Source of the DNA: Candidatus Riflebacteria bacterium HGW-Riflebacteria-1
Lineage (GTDB): Bacteria > Muiribacteriota > Ozemobacteria > Ozemobacterales > Ozemobacteraceae
Length of the DNA stretch: 64,000 nt
Direction: 5' to 3'
NCBI GenBank assembly: GCA_002839445.1
Contig: PGYB01000009.1
Coordinates: 124,001 to 188,000, forward strand
A program made the translations under genes and the position numbers. Positions 43,299 to 51,783 of this stretch are shown one piece after another (the stretch's first letter is position 1; each line of letters begins with the position of its first letter). The notes below the pieces were generated by a model that saw only the letters and a program-made list of their open reading frames with translations, ran no database searches and had not been told where the DNA came from.

Positions 43299-44477
43299 AT
43301 GTCTGACGAATCCAAAAAGACCGTCTTCAGAAAAGTAATTATTCCCGAAGAAATGAAGAAAAAGTTTCTTGTGGGAAATTCTGCGCCATATCTCGGCAAG
43401 CCAATTGAGTTGCCGACCGGTTCGTCTTTTACTATCGGCCGCGAAGATGGCAGATCGTTGCAGTTGCCCAGCGAAATGGTTTCCCGCCTGCACGCAACTA
43501 TCGATGTTCGCGACGGCAAGGTTGTATTGATAGACAAAGAGAGCTCTAACGGAACCACTCTCAATGGCGAGCAGATCACTCCTCTGGATGCTTACGTTCT
43601 TTCGCATAAGGACGTCATCAAGTTCGACACATTTGAATTCATCTTTGTCGACACAGCTGTCGGAGACATCTGGCAGACGCTTAAGCCGCTTTCACGCGAA
43701 GGCTCTCAGATTGTCTCCTTCTACAGCCCCAAAGGTGGCACAGGTATCAGCTCGATAATTGTAAACCTTGCCCATATTCTTGCAAAAAAGTCCGAGAAGA
43801 GGGTTGCGGTTGTCGATCTTGATCTGCGTTTTGGCGACATTCTTACCTTCATGAACGGCAAGGTTGGCGCGTCTATCTTTGATCTGACCCGCGAGGCCGA
43901 GATCACCCCAGAAAATATCGTTAATTGTATGCACAAGGGCCCGGATTTCGACTATCTGCCAGCCCCCAAGAAGTCTGAACACGCCGATCTGATCAACTCT
44001 GCACACATTAAGGCAATTCTCTGGAGTCTGCAGGCAAAATATGACTTTGTTCTGGTAGACCTTAAGAGCGAGATTGACGACCTTTCGATCACCGCCTGGG
44101 AACTGTCAAATCTGATTTATCTGGTAGCCTTGCCGGAGATCGGCCATCTGCTGGCTGCCCGCCGCGTTATCGAAATCATGAATACCTTCAAATACCCTGA
44201 GACCAAGTTCAAGTTGCTGATCAACAAGATTGGCCGCGAGGGTACAGTCAGTGCTGATGAAGTTAAGGCCTTTCTAAAAAAAGACATAACTACTCTGCCA
44301 TATGCCCCCGACGATGCCATTCTTACCTCAAACAACGGTAAGCTGCTTTTTGACGAGCGACCGTCGTCAGCATTTACGGCGGGACTGGTCAACCTTAACC
44401 GCCTGATTGTTGGCGAAGAAGTGATCACCGAAGAAGGTGGCATTTTCTCCAAACTCAAGTCTATGCTTGGTCTGTGA
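43299..44477 (+). CDS. FHA domain-CpaE/TadZ-like ATPase
   Basis: The 392-residue protein joins an FHA phosphothreonine-binding domain (about 42-110; SFTIGRED with R48, SRLHATID with S62 and H65, SSNGTTLNG with N84) to a MinD/CpaE ATPase domain (about 135-380). The ATPase P-loop reads KGGTGISS (K145), the deviant form seen in CpaE/TadZ, where the GK lysine is lost. VVDLDLRFGD follows. CpaE-like proteins place pili or secretion machines at a pole. The FHA domain would recognise a phospho-Thr partner, most likely the kinase gene 27 bases downstream. It starts the block after a strong promoter. Confidence 0.88.
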   Translation: MSDESKKTVFRKVIIPEEMKKKFLVGNSAPYLGKPIELPTGSSFTIGREDGRSLQLPSEMVSRLHATIDVRDGKVVLIDKESSNGTTLNGEQITPLDAYVLSHKDVIKFDTFEFIFVDTAVGDIWQTLKPLSREGSQIVSFYSPKGGTGISSIIVNLAHILAKKSEKRVAVVDLDLRFGDILTFMNGKVGASIFDLTREAEITPENIVNCMHKGPDFDYLPAPKKSEHADLINSAHIKAILWSLQAKYDFVLVDLKSEIDDLSITAWELSNLIYLVALPEIGHLLAARRVIEIMNTFKYPETKFKLLINKIGREGTVSADEVKAFLKKDITTLPYAPDDAILTSNNGKLLFDERPSSAFTAGLVNLNRLIVGEEVITEEGGIFSKLKSMLGL

Positions 44478-44504
44478 TAAAAAGTTAAACTGAGAGGGTT
44501 TTGT

Positions 44505-46307
44505 TTGGCTGATTATACAGATAAAAGGGCTGGTAATTACACCATTCTGAGAAAGATTGGTGATGGTGGCTTTGCCACCGTCTATCTTGCCCAGCATTCG
44601 GTGCTGGAGAAAAAAGCCGCGGTAAAATTTCTTTTGCAGGATTGGGTTAATGAGCCCGATGTGGTGTCGCGATTCTTTGATGAAGCGCGCACGATGGAGC
44701 GTCTGCACGATAACCCCCATATCGTTAAGATTATTGATATTGCCACCCCGGAAAAATGTGGCGAAGAAGGGTTGCCCCCCTATTTTATCATGGAGTACAT
44801 CGACGGGCGCTCTCTCGAGGATTACATTCACTCTGATGAGGCATTCACTCTTGATGATATTATCAACATCATGTCATGCGCTTTGTCTGCTCTGCAGCAT
44901 TGCCACGATATGGGTGTGGTTCATCGTGATGTCAAGCCCAGCAACTTCATGATAACCAAATCCGGCGATGTCAAACTTACCGATTTTGGTATCGCCAAGG
45001 CCAGTATTAATACGAGCAAAACCGGAGAAGGCCTGACGCTAGGCTCGACAGACTACATGTCGCCGGAGCAGGCTCTTGGTAAGCGCGATCTTGATTATCG
45101 CTCAGACATCTATTCTCTCGGAGTTTCGTTGTATCAGATGGTTTGCGATCGGCTTCCCTTTATCGGCGACAGCCCTAACGCTATTGCTCTGATGCATATT
45201 CAGGAGAAGCTTGTTTCGCCGGTAGAGCTGGTCCCCGAGATACCTATGCGTCTTAATGACATAATTGTCAAGGCGATGGCCAAAGACCGTGAGCATCGCT
45301 TTCAGTCTTGTAACGAGATGCTCGAAGAATTGCAGAAGCTCGACCAGCCTTATGTGCCAAGCGTCGAGATGCCAGCTGTCGACATTACCGGAATGCATGA
45401 CGAGTTGACCGAAGACCACGTTACCGGCGTGCATGCTACCGCCGAAGGCACGATTACCGGTGCCCGGCAGGCAGCAACAAAGCCGCCAGCTGCGCTCATT
45501 GGCGTGATTCGGATCGCGTTGATAATTGTCGGTTTTACCATGCTGTTTTTGCTGGTATTCAAGGGCCTGAATTATTTGACCCGGGCGCGTCTGATTGTTG
45601 TCAGCTATCCTGCGGGCGCGGCGATAACTCTTAATAAAGATCTGATAGGCAGCAGTCCGATAGATATCTACCTGCCGCCCATGGGTTACCTGATCAGCCT
45701 CTCGGTGCCAGGCCACGCGACAGCGACCTTTTATCATAACCTCGCTGCCCGCCAGACCATTGAATTAAAACGCAAGCTTTTTGAGTTAACTCCGCCGGCG
45801 CTGGGCGAATTCACTGGCCAGATAAATTCTCTCGCCGCATCAATAAGGCAGTTGCCTGATGACCCGCCCAGAAACCGCAAAGACCTGGAGACCTACGAAG
45901 AAAAGCGTGCTCTCATTGACAAGTCATGGGAAGACCTGTTCGCTATTCTGCTGGCTCATGCCGATGATGAGAGGTTTAATCAAAGTTTCGTCGATTTTTG
46001 CCGGCGTTCTGCAGATTTAAAAACGGCCGAGACCTATTATGGCAGGTTGATTGGCGAAAAACCTCTGGCCACAGTCTATGCTTTTGCCGGCAGTATTAAG
46101 ATGATGCAGAAAAACCCCAAAGAAGCGCTGAAGCTTTACATGGAAGCATGGACCAGAGATCAGAATAATCGCTATTTGCTCAACTCTCTCGGAGACTTCT
46201 TTATTGCCGATAAAAAGCCTGATAAGGCCAAACAATACCTTGAGATGTCTCTGTTCCTTTACCCAGACCAGGACGGAATTCGTAAAAAGCTGGCTGAATT
46301 GAATTGA
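44505..46307 (+). CDS. Hanks-type Ser/Thr kinase with PEGA domain
   Basis: The 600-residue protein has a kinase domain (about 12-280) with GDGGFATVYLAQ, catalytic K41, HRDVKPSN (140-147), DFG (160-162) and MSPEQALG. A Thr-rich juxtamembrane stretch with repeated TG motifs (about 293-320: DITGMH, HVTGVH, TITGAR) and a single membrane helix (about 335-358) follow. Outside lies a PEGA-like beta domain (VVSYPAGAAITLNKDLIG) and a C-terminal helical repeat (about 470-600, ALKLYMEAW and AKQYLEMSL). The start is a TTG at 44505 with GAGAGGG upstream. Threonines in the juxtamembrane region may be the phospho-sites read by the FHA protein. This is inferred. Confidence 0.9.
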   Translation: MADYTDKRAGNYTILRKIGDGGFATVYLAQHSVLEKKAAVKFLLQDWVNEPDVVSRFFDEARTMERLHDNPHIVKIIDIATPEKCGEEGLPPYFIMEYIDGRSLEDYIHSDEAFTLDDIINIMSCALSALQHCHDMGVVHRDVKPSNFMITKSGDVKLTDFGIAKASINTSKTGEGLTLGSTDYMSPEQALGKRDLDYRSDIYSLGVSLYQMVCDRLPFIGDSPNAIALMHIQEKLVSPVELVPEIPMRLNDIIVKAMAKDREHRFQSCNEMLEELQKLDQPYVPSVEMPAVDITGMHDELTEDHVTGVHATAEGTITGARQAATKPPAALIGVIRIALIIVGFTMLFLLVFKGLNYLTRARLIVVSYPAGAAITLNKDLIGSSPIDIYLPPMGYLISLSVPGHATATFYHNLAARQTIELKRKLFELTPPALGEFTGQINSLAASIRQLPDDPPRNRKDLETYEEKRALIDKSWEDLFAILLAHADDERFNQSFVDFCRRSADLKTAETYYGRLIGEKPLATVYAFAGSIKMMQKNPKEALKLYMEAWTRDQNNRYLLNSLGDFFIADKKPDKAKQYLEMSLFLYPDQDGIRKKLAELN

Positions 46308-46319
46308 CCGGGAGGAAAT

Positions 46320-47081
46320 GTGCGTTACTCGGCATATGGTAATACGCATGTAGGAAAAGTCCGCGATCATAACGAGGATTCCTTTTTCGTATCCGATGAA
46401 GGAGGATTCTTTATTGTAGCCGATGGCATGGGTGGTCTTGCTGCCGGCGAGGTTGCGTCTAAAATTGCAAAAGACACAATCGCCAAAGCGCTCAAAAAAG
46501 ATGGGCAATCTGCGACACCATATGACAGAATTCTACGCGACGCTTTTGAGGCTGCCAATGCAAAAGTTCGCGAGGCGTTGGTTGAGAATCCCTCTGCCCG
46601 CGGCATGGGAAGCACCTGCGTGGTTCTCGCGTTCAGAGATTCAGATTTCTACATTGCTTATGTTGGTGACAGTAGAATTTACCTGTTTCGCAACGGGCAC
46701 CTCAAGCAGATAACCCGTGACCACTCATATGTTGAAGAATTGTTTCTCAGAGGCCTCATCACCGCCGAAGAAAAAGTAGATCACCCTTATAAAAGCTCGA
46801 TCACCAGGTATATTGGCCATGCTGACAAGATTGAGGTTGATATAACCTCGGGCCCGCTGGCCAATGACGATGTTTTTCTGCTCTGTTCTGACGGGTTGTC
46901 TGGCGAGGTTACTGATGCGATAATGGAAGATGTGCTCAAATCATCGCCTGATATGAAAGAGGGCGTTGAAAAGCTGATCACACTCGCGCTCGAACACGGC
47001 GGCAATGATAATGTCAGTGTCGTTGCCGTAAAGGTCGAGAAAAAGAAGCCCGGTTTTTTCAAAAAGTTTTTTAACTGGTAA
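46320..47081 (+). CDS. PP2C-type protein phosphatase
   Basis: The 253-residue protein has the PPM/PP2C metal-binding set: HVGKVRDHNEDSFFVSDEG, VADGMGGLAAGEVAS, AYVGDSRIYLFRNG, LLCSDGLSGEV and GGNDNVSVVAV. These match small bacterial Stp/PppA phosphatases that reverse Ser/Thr kinase action. The start is a GTG at 46320 with GGGAGGAAA upstream. It follows the kinase by 12 bases, a standard kinase-phosphatase pair. Confidence 0.93.
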   Translation: MRYSAYGNTHVGKVRDHNEDSFFVSDEGGFFIVADGMGGLAAGEVASKIAKDTIAKALKKDGQSATPYDRILRDAFEAANAKVREALVENPSARGMGSTCVVLAFRDSDFYIAYVGDSRIYLFRNGHLKQITRDHSYVEELFLRGLITAEEKVDHPYKSSITRYIGHADKIEVDITSGPLANDDVFLLCSDGLSGEVTDAIMEDVLKSSPDMKEGVEKLITLALEHGGNDNVSVVAVKVEKKKPGFFKKFFNW

Positions 47082-47117
47082 GTCTCTGCTTCTGCTAAAT
47101 TTCAGCGCTGCTAAAGC

Positions 47118-48338
47118 TCAGCTGATGCCGAAGACTTCTTTTACCAGAGAAAACATGTTCCAGGTGCCTTTTTCAAATTCTTCTCCGGTCAATGTGGCGC
47201 ACAATTTTTTCATGGCCATTAAGACATCTGTACCTTCGCTCGTTTTCGACAAGACGAAGGGGATGCCCTTGTTAACTGATGGCACTACAATGTTTCCTTC
47301 GCTCGGAATAAAGTGGCTGATCGCGTAACGCAGCGACTTTTCAACCTTGGCAGGTTCAAGTCCCATTGATTTAAAAGCCCGGTTAAGCACTACCTTGACT
47401 TTGTCGCGCGGCATTTTTAAGCGCTGCAGCAGGTCAAGCAGCAGTTTGGTGTTCTTGATGAAAGTCAACTCCATTGTCATCATCAGCATGACCAGATCGC
47501 TTATTTCAAGTATTTTCAGCTCAAGTTCTGAAAGCTGATTATGGGTGTCAATAATAATGAAGTCATAGTGGGGGCGCAGGATATCGACGATCTGATCTAC
47601 CAGCATCGGCTTGATGGTGTCGGCAAGCTCAGGCATGGGCGGAGGCAGCAGCACCTTGAGTCCTGAGGCCGGGTGCAGCGTCAGATGTTTTTCGATGTGG
47701 TTGATCTTGAGCGGCGGGCGTTCGTCTACCAGTTTTTGAATATGATTGTCTGCGGGCAGCCCCAGAAGTATGCCCTGATCGCCAAAAGCGAGATTCATGT
47801 CGAGCAGCACGACTTTCTTTTTCCAGAATTTTGCCAGCATTACTGCAGTATTAGCGGCGATTACCGATTTGCCGGCACCACCCTTAACATTAAAAAAGGT
47901 GACGACTTTGCCAGCCTGGCTTTTGCTGACGCCTTCTTCGAGCAGTTGGCTTGCGCGCCGTCTGTAGATGTCACGAGTCTCCTTAGCGAACCCGGGGTAT
48001 AGGCCGATAAGGCGCAAAAATGCGTCTTTTGGCATGTACATGAGGTGAAATTCCTGGTAACCCACGAGACTGGCAAGCGAAGGCGTTCCGTTCAATATTT
48101 CGACTTCGCCGTATGTGTCACCCGGGTCAAGGTTAAACAGAGTGTTTTTTCGCTGCCTGAAGGTTTTGACAACACTCAGTTGCCCTTCTACGACAAATAT
48201 AAGTTCGTCAAGGTCTTCTTTTTCATTTTTGACAATTGTGCCAGAGGAATATTTTTTGAAGCGGCAAAGCTTTTTGAGTTTGTCGAGTTCGCGCGTTGGC
48301 AGCGTGCTGAAAAAAGGAAAAATCTTGAAGTCAATCAT
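47118..48338 (-). CDS. Cyclic-nucleotide-binding-like domain fused to CpaE/MinD-like ATPase
   Basis: The 406-residue protein begins with a cNMP-binding fold (about 1-125; FFSTLPTRELDKLKKL and GDTYGEVEILNG), then a MinD-type ATPase (about 143-400) with a full P-loop FFNVKGGAGKSVIAAN and LDMNLAFGDQ. The phosphate-binding cassette of the first domain lacks the usual Arg (TPSLAS where PRxAS is expected), so nucleotide binding is doubtful. It is a second CpaE-like ATPase with a sensor domain beside the FHA-CpaE gene, on the opposite strand and convergent with the phosphatase gene. Confidence 0.88.
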   Translation of the reverse strand: MIDFKIFPFFSTLPTRELDKLKKLCRFKKYSSGTIVKNEKEDLDELIFVVEGQLSVVKTFRQRKNTLFNLDPGDTYGEVEILNGTPSLASLVGYQEFHLMYMPKDAFLRLIGLYPGFAKETRDIYRRRASQLLEEGVSKSQAGKVVTFFNVKGGAGKSVIAANTAVMLAKFWKKKVVLLDMNLAFGDQGILLGLPADNHIQKLVDERPPLKINHIEKHLTLHPASGLKVLLPPPMPELADTIKPMLVDQIVDILRPHYDFIIIDTHNQLSELELKILEISDLVMLMMTMELTFIKNTKLLLDLLQRLKMPRDKVKVVLNRAFKSMGLEPAKVEKSLRYAISHFIPSEGNIVVPSVNKGIPFVLSKTSEGTDVLMAMKKLCATLTGEEFEKGTWNMFSLVKEVFGIS

Positions 48339-48434
48339 ATTGTTCTCACTTTAACAGTTCTTTAATATCGAATAACAAGTATTGCGCTGAGAAGAAAATA
48401 CTTGCAAACGCATAATTTTGCAAGAAAAGTAAAC

Positions 48435-48463
48435 TTTTGTAAAAAAATGAGGTAGACTATACA
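48435..48463 (+). promoter_or_regulatory. Candidate promoter of the SH3-CHAP gene
   Basis: TTTTGT (48435-48440) and TATACA (48458-48463) are separated by 17 bases and lie 24 bases before the ATG at 48488. GGAAG is a weak ribosome-binding site. The 149-bp gap is divergent from the cNBD-CpaE gene. Confidence 0.4.
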
Positions 48464-48487
48464 TACAAGTTTGAAGGGGGCCGGAAG

Positions 48488-49735
48488 ATGAAGAATTCTG
48501 CCATAACCATATTATTGCCAGTTTTGCTGTGTCTGGCAATGACCGGTCTGGTCGCTGCGGGCCAGAACCCGTTTAATTCAGATAATGTCGATGTGACGGC
48601 TTACGGCAAGGGTTCGAGTGGCAGCACCGCTCTTGCACCTGCTGCTGAAGGCAAAAAGGAAACCGGGACTGTAGAGGTCAGCGGTTCTCTCAATATTAGA
48701 AACTCGCCATGGGGAGACATCACCGGGACCCTGAAAAATGGCGCCAAAGTCACCATTACCGGCACTGTCGGCGACTGGTACAAGATTTCAGTCAACGGAA
48801 AAACTGCGTATGTGCATTCTGCTTACGTAAAGCGCGCCGGCGAAAAAGCAAAGCCTTTTCCGAACAGTGGCAAGGTTAACGCGAAAATCGGGCTGAATGT
48901 GCGCAGAGTTCCGAATGGCGACATTCTTGGCGCACTTCCCTATAATAAATCGGTCACTATTCTTGGCGTGGTCGGCAACTGGTATAAAATCAAGTGGGGC
49001 AATAACGAAGCTTTCGTTCATAAAAATTATATTACCCCGACCTCTGCGACAAAACCCGCTCCTAAGCCCGCAGACGGTATTCAAAAGATGGATTTTACCG
49101 GCTACGTAACAGCTTCGGCGCTGAACATTCGCAAATCGCCATGGGGCGCTGTCGATGGCACGCTTCCCAATGGCATTGCCGTCAAAGTTACCGGCAAAAA
49201 AGATGACTGGTATCGAATCAGCTACAACGGTCAGACGCGTTATGTACATAGCAAGTATATCTCAAAGACAAAACCGTCGACCTCGCAGCCTGCGCCAGGT
49301 ACACCTCCGGTTGCCTCAGGGAACCTGCAGAAACGAATTGTCACCGAAGCCAAAAAGCTTGTTGGCAGCACTCAGTTCAGAACTGCAGATGTTGACTACG
49401 GCAATCTGGCCTGCGCCAAAGTGGTTACTACCGCGCTCAAAAACGCTGGCGCGCTGACCAGGGTTCATCTCAATGTCAGATCGACGGTTGCTGACCTTAA
49501 GTCTAAGGGCTGGAAAGAAGTAAATGTTCCGCCATTCGCCGAAGGCGACGTAATAACCTGGAAGACCTACGACTACACTGGCGATGGCATCAAAGATCCT
49601 GACACACATGTTGGCATCATGGTCAAAGATGGCAGCAGCTTCAAGGCAATGAACAATTCTTCGCGATTGCGCACACCGAGGCTTTCAGATCCTTATTCGA
49701 TCGGCCCGGTAACCCGAGTTCTAAGAAAGGTCTGA
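48488..49735 (+). CDS. Secreted protein with three SH3 domains and a CHAP-like hydrolase
   Basis: The 415-residue protein has a signal peptide (core AITILLPVLLCLAMTGLVAA) and three bacterial SH3 modules (about 60-117, 128-185, 203-260; LNIRNSPWGDITGTLKNG, LNVRRVPNGDILGALPYN, LNIRKSPWGAVDGTLPNG). A proline-rich linker precedes a CHAP/NlpC-like domain from about 280: NLACAKVVTTALKNAG (candidate C309) and DTHVGIMVK (candidate H374). It is likely a wall-remodelling amidase or peptidase. The SH3 modules share the PWG pattern with the pilin-like gene at 13003. It starts a three-gene plus-strand set of secreted proteins. Confidence 0.85.
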   Translation: MKNSAITILLPVLLCLAMTGLVAAGQNPFNSDNVDVTAYGKGSSGSTALAPAAEGKKETGTVEVSGSLNIRNSPWGDITGTLKNGAKVTITGTVGDWYKISVNGKTAYVHSAYVKRAGEKAKPFPNSGKVNAKIGLNVRRVPNGDILGALPYNKSVTILGVVGNWYKIKWGNNEAFVHKNYITPTSATKPAPKPADGIQKMDFTGYVTASALNIRKSPWGAVDGTLPNGIAVKVTGKKDDWYRISYNGQTRYVHSKYISKTKPSTSQPAPGTPPVASGNLQKRIVTEAKKLVGSTQFRTADVDYGNLACAKVVTTALKNAGALTRVHLNVRSTVADLKSKGWKEVNVPPFAEGDVITWKTYDYTGDGIKDPDTHVGIMVKDGSSFKAMNNSSRLRTPRLSDPYSIGPVTRVLRKV

Positions 49736-49741
49736 GATTCG

Positions 49742-50707
49742 ATGAGTCGTAGTAAATTCGTTGTAGCATTTATCGCAGGTTTTCTCGCCATCTCCGGCAT
49801 CGCCCAGGCTCAGCAGTGGAATCTCGCCTATGGCACCAGCAAAGATCAGGTTGCCTTCTACAATTCCACCAGCCCCGGCTTCACTGAAGACGCACCCTAT
49901 GGGCCGATGTCGTTCAGGATAGTTAAAGATCAGCTCTGGGTTCTTGATTCTGTAGGCGGCAGGGTTCTCGGAATTGGCGCAAAAAACGAGATTAAGACCG
50001 AGATTAAAATTTCGGGGTTGCCCAAGAATGTTCTGCTAGAAGATTTCGCTCTGGTAGCTGGCTCGTCTGGAAATCCCGAAACCGTCTGGGTAGCCGATGC
50101 CGCCGAGTGCGTGATTCGCAAGCTTTCGTTGGCCAATGGCCGCGAGTTGGTAAAAATCGGCGGTAATGGTAGTGAGCCTGGCAAATTTTTGCAGGTCAAT
50201 CAGCTCGAAGTTGATCGTGGCGGCAGACTGTATGTTGGCGATATTGGCCGGCAGCTGGTTGCGGTGTTCACGCCTTACGGTGAGCTTGTCAGAGAAATGC
50301 CCTGCCAGCGCAGTGGCTTCGCCATAGACGCGTCGGGCAATCTGCATATGATTGATTACCGCGAAAACTATGGTCACCTTCACCGCACTTATTCGCCGAA
50401 AGGCCAGTTGCTAAAAACCCTTCACCTCGGAATGAGCAAGTTTCAGAATCCCCGAATCTGGGGCGTGAACGGGCAGGGTGGCCTGCTGGTGTCGTTTATT
50501 CCAGAAGAAGGCTTCAAAGGCCAGCTGAAATTGTTTGAATTTGCCGGAGATGCAAGCGTTCTGCGGCGGTCTGAGCTTGCCCCCGGCCTGTCGATGAACA
50601 GGTTCGTCGTTCCTTCTGACCGACAGCTCTGGCTGGCAGTGGCTGATTTTGCGTCGGCTCCGGCTGGTCAGTTCAGTGTTAAGAGCATTGACTGGGATGT
50701 GAAATAA
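49742..50707 (+). CDS. Secreted propeller-like (NHL-type) protein
   Basis: The 321-residue protein has a signal peptide ending AQA/QQW and repeats of about 45-50 residues of the type found in NHL or SMP-30-like beta-propellers, with strands such as TVWVADAAECVIRKLSLANG, GRLYVGDIGRQLVAVFTPYG and NLHMIDYRENYG. These folds bind ligands or proteins, or act as lactonase scaffolds. No catalytic residues are certain. It follows the SH3-CHAP gene by six bases and shares one base with the next gene. Confidence 0.72.
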   Translation: MSRSKFVVAFIAGFLAISGIAQAQQWNLAYGTSKDQVAFYNSTSPGFTEDAPYGPMSFRIVKDQLWVLDSVGGRVLGIGAKNEIKTEIKISGLPKNVLLEDFALVAGSSGNPETVWVADAAECVIRKLSLANGRELVKIGGNGSEPGKFLQVNQLEVDRGGRLYVGDIGRQLVAVFTPYGELVREMPCQRSGFAIDASGNLHMIDYRENYGHLHRTYSPKGQLLKTLHLGMSKFQNPRIWGVNGQGGLLVSFIPEEGFKGQLKLFEFAGDASVLRRSELAPGLSMNRFVVPSDRQLWLAVADFASAPAGQFSVKSIDWDVK

Positions 50708-51546
50708 TGAAAATGAGATCGTTGTTAATCTGCTGTTTGTTTATTTGCGCGGCAGTTGTTCTGCCGCAACTAGTTGGCGCCCAGACCATGGTTGAAAAGA
50801 CCCCGCTGTTTAAAGTGCCGCTGTCTGCTGATTCTGGCATTATTGGTATGCGGGTTTCCGGCAATAAGGTTTTTGTGGCCAATTCGGCCGGCCGCTTTGT
50901 CAGATATGATCTCGATAGCAAAGAAGCCCTTAACGGGCGCGTTTCTGCCGATAAGATTATTGATTTTGACGTAGCACTCGGGCAAATGATTTTTCTTGAT
51001 GGCAATGGCAGGATTGGTGGTCGTGTCCGCGCATCATGGCCCGGCCAAAGCTATGTGGCCAGCAAGATCGATCTGAGCAATGAAGGTCTGTTGCTTTCTG
51101 GCGGCGACCAGGCGATTTTTCTCGAAAAAAATGCAACAGAACCTGCTTATCTGCCTGGTTTAGCCATGGTGTTGCCAGTAGACAACGGTTTTGTCTGGGC
51201 GGTTCAAATCAACTCCAAAGACGGCAACTGGAACGCCGATCTCTACGATTCATTTGGCAACCTGATGCACGAAGTCTACAAGTTTTCTGATGTTTTTGAT
51301 CCTTCAGGCCTTGAGCTTGGCCCGCTCGGCACAGAAGGAGAACTTCTCGTTTCGGCAATCGAGAACAAAGTGCGCAAACTGTCACTGATCGGCAATAACG
51401 GCTACATGTTCTGGAAAATGGACGGCCCGCCAAAACTTTTTCCGCGCGATGTCGCTTTTGACAACCTTGGCAACATGCTTGTTCTTGAGCTTCAGGACAA
51501 AGACGTCTGGCTGACCCGCTGGGTGCTCACGCACCCCGAAGGCTGA
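50707..51546 (+). CDS. Secreted propeller-like protein
   Basis: The 279-residue protein has a signal peptide (core LLICCLFICAAVVLPQLVGA) and a beta-rich repeat sequence with IIGMRVSGNKVFVANSAGR, FDVALGQMIFLDGNGR and DVAFDNLGNMLVLELQDKD. It looks like a short propeller relative of the upstream gene and is translationally coupled to it (TAATG). No enzyme motif is seen. Both proteins may act outside the cell with the hydrolase. Confidence 0.7.
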   Translation: MKMRSLLICCLFICAAVVLPQLVGAQTMVEKTPLFKVPLSADSGIIGMRVSGNKVFVANSAGRFVRYDLDSKEALNGRVSADKIIDFDVALGQMIFLDGNGRIGGRVRASWPGQSYVASKIDLSNEGLLLSGGDQAIFLEKNATEPAYLPGLAMVLPVDNGFVWAVQINSKDGNWNADLYDSFGNLMHEVYKFSDVFDPSGLELGPLGTEGELLVSAIENKVRKLSLIGNNGYMFWKMDGPPKLFPRDVAFDNLGNMLVLELQDKDVWLTRWVLTHPEG

Positions 51547-51643
51547 GCGCAACCCACATCTCTGCCGGCGCTCCAGTCCTTATACCATTCACAGAAAATT
51601 CGTTCACAGCGAAAAACTGGATATCGGAGTCGTCTTTGTGTTT

Positions 51644-51727
51644 GTCATTCTGCGCGTAGCAAAGCGTAGTCGCAGAATCCATGAGTTTACCCGACATTCT
51701 GGATCCTGCGACTACGCGCATGATGAC
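51644..51727. repeat. REP/BIME-like inverted repeat pair
   Basis: Unit 1 (51644-51680) starts GTCATTCTGCGCGTAG and ends GTCGCAGAATCC, itself a hairpin with ATTCTGCG/CGCAGAAT arms. Unit 2 (51701-51727, GGATCCTGCGACTACGC then GATGAC) is the inverted, shorter partner, separated by about 20 bases. The pair lies between two convergent gene ends, the typical place of REP elements. Whether other copies exist in the genome cannot be told from this window. Confidence 0.7.
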
Positions 51728-51783
51728 GATTACGACGTGCAGATATACTAGTGCGAGAACGAACGAAATAAGTAGAATTGGTA

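Noticed and set aside
45102..45737. A 211-codon minus-strand frame across the kinase gene
   Set aside because: Antisense shadow; the composition is Arg/His/Gln-rich with no domain.
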